Below, piece by piece: positions 5,470 to 5,520 of a stretch of 5,520 nucleotides of DNA. The notes beneath the pieces are model-generated. The model worked only from the letters and a program-made list of their open reading frames with translations, did not search any database and was not told the origin of the DNA. Positions within the stretch are counted from its first letter, which is position 1. Every line of letters begins with the position of its first letter. The DNA comes from Coriobacteriaceae bacterium (lineage in GTDB: Bacteria; Actinomycetota; Coriobacteriia; Anaerosomatales; D1FN1-002), in the NCBI GenBank assembly GCA_013824215.1, contig PNNM01000079.1, positions 1-5,520 on the forward strand, given 5' to 3'. The position numbers were made by a program, and so were the translations under genes.

Positions 5470-5520
5470 GAGGACGAGTGCGCAGCGTGCGGTGCCGCCC
5501 TGGCCGACGTCCATCTCGTC
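5470..5520 (+). pseudogene. Copy of the zinc-ribbon gene's 3' end (right direct repeat), continues past window
   Basis: The frame starting at 5470 encodes EDECAACGAALADVHLV, against EDGCAACGAALADVHLV at residues 821-837 of the propeller protein. Of four base differences, three are silent and one changes Gly to Glu. That pattern points to divergence under protein-level selection rather than a recent error. Homology starts sharply at 5470, and nothing before it matches the rest of the second zinc ribbon. Its first Cys pair (C809/C812) is absent here. The copy could be a displaced gene end left by integration, or the end of a broken paralogue. Confidence 0.7.

Noticed and set aside
5401..5520. 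A possible new gene starting at ATG 5401 and running in frame into the copied zinc-ribbon tail
   Set aside because: There is no ribosome site, the ATG lies inside the abiE promoter palindrome, and codons before 5470 lack the genome's third-position GC bias in this frame. Better read as a junction, though sequence beyond the window could change this.
1..5520. CRISPR arrays, tRNA or rRNA genes, transposase or integrase genes
   Set aside because: I saw no regularly spaced repeats, no tRNA-like cloverleaf at the suspected integration junctions, and no recombinase motifs in any supported reading frame.

Overview
The window is strongly G+C-rich, with G or C at nearly every third codon position in the real genes. 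It uses GTG starts and carries small zinc-ribbon/proline-linker membrane proteins. This suggests a high-GC Actinomycetota-type bacterium; the lineage is inferred from composition and gene families only and is not proven.

Left part (1-3868, + strand): three tightly packed genes that look like one operon, entered from outside the window. The first is the C-terminal part of a Pro/Gln/Tyr-rich small membrane protein (ends at 496). The second (529-1323) has an N-terminal zinc ribbon, a ten-proline linker and about three membrane segments. The third (1331-3868) is a large protein with a signal peptide, a probable six-bladed beta-propeller outside the cell, about nine membrane segments including an FGLLP-like motif (FGLMP), a second proline linker and two C-terminal zinc ribbons that should lie in the cytoplasm. 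The 32-nt and 7-nt gaps and the shared zinc-ribbon/proline-linker design suggest that the three products act together at the membrane. No known function can be assigned.

Right part (3929-5382, - strand): a complete type IV toxin-antitoxin pair of the AbiE family. The AbiEi-type antitoxin/repressor comes first and overlaps the AbiEii-type nucleotidyltransferase toxin. It is convergent with the zinc-ribbon operon, with only 60 nt between them. Its promoter has readable -35 and -10 boxes, a 32-bp imperfect palindrome that is a likely AbiEi operator, and a nearly leaderless start.

Right edge (5383-5520): this is the oddest part. A short stretch with strong coding character in one frame stops abruptly near 5469. 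It is followed by a near-perfect copy (47/51 bases) of the last codons of the third gene, in another frame. Three of the four differences are synonymous. The AbiE pair is therefore bracketed by direct copies of the zinc-ribbon gene's 3' end. This suggests integration into, or duplication of, that gene end with AbiE as cargo.
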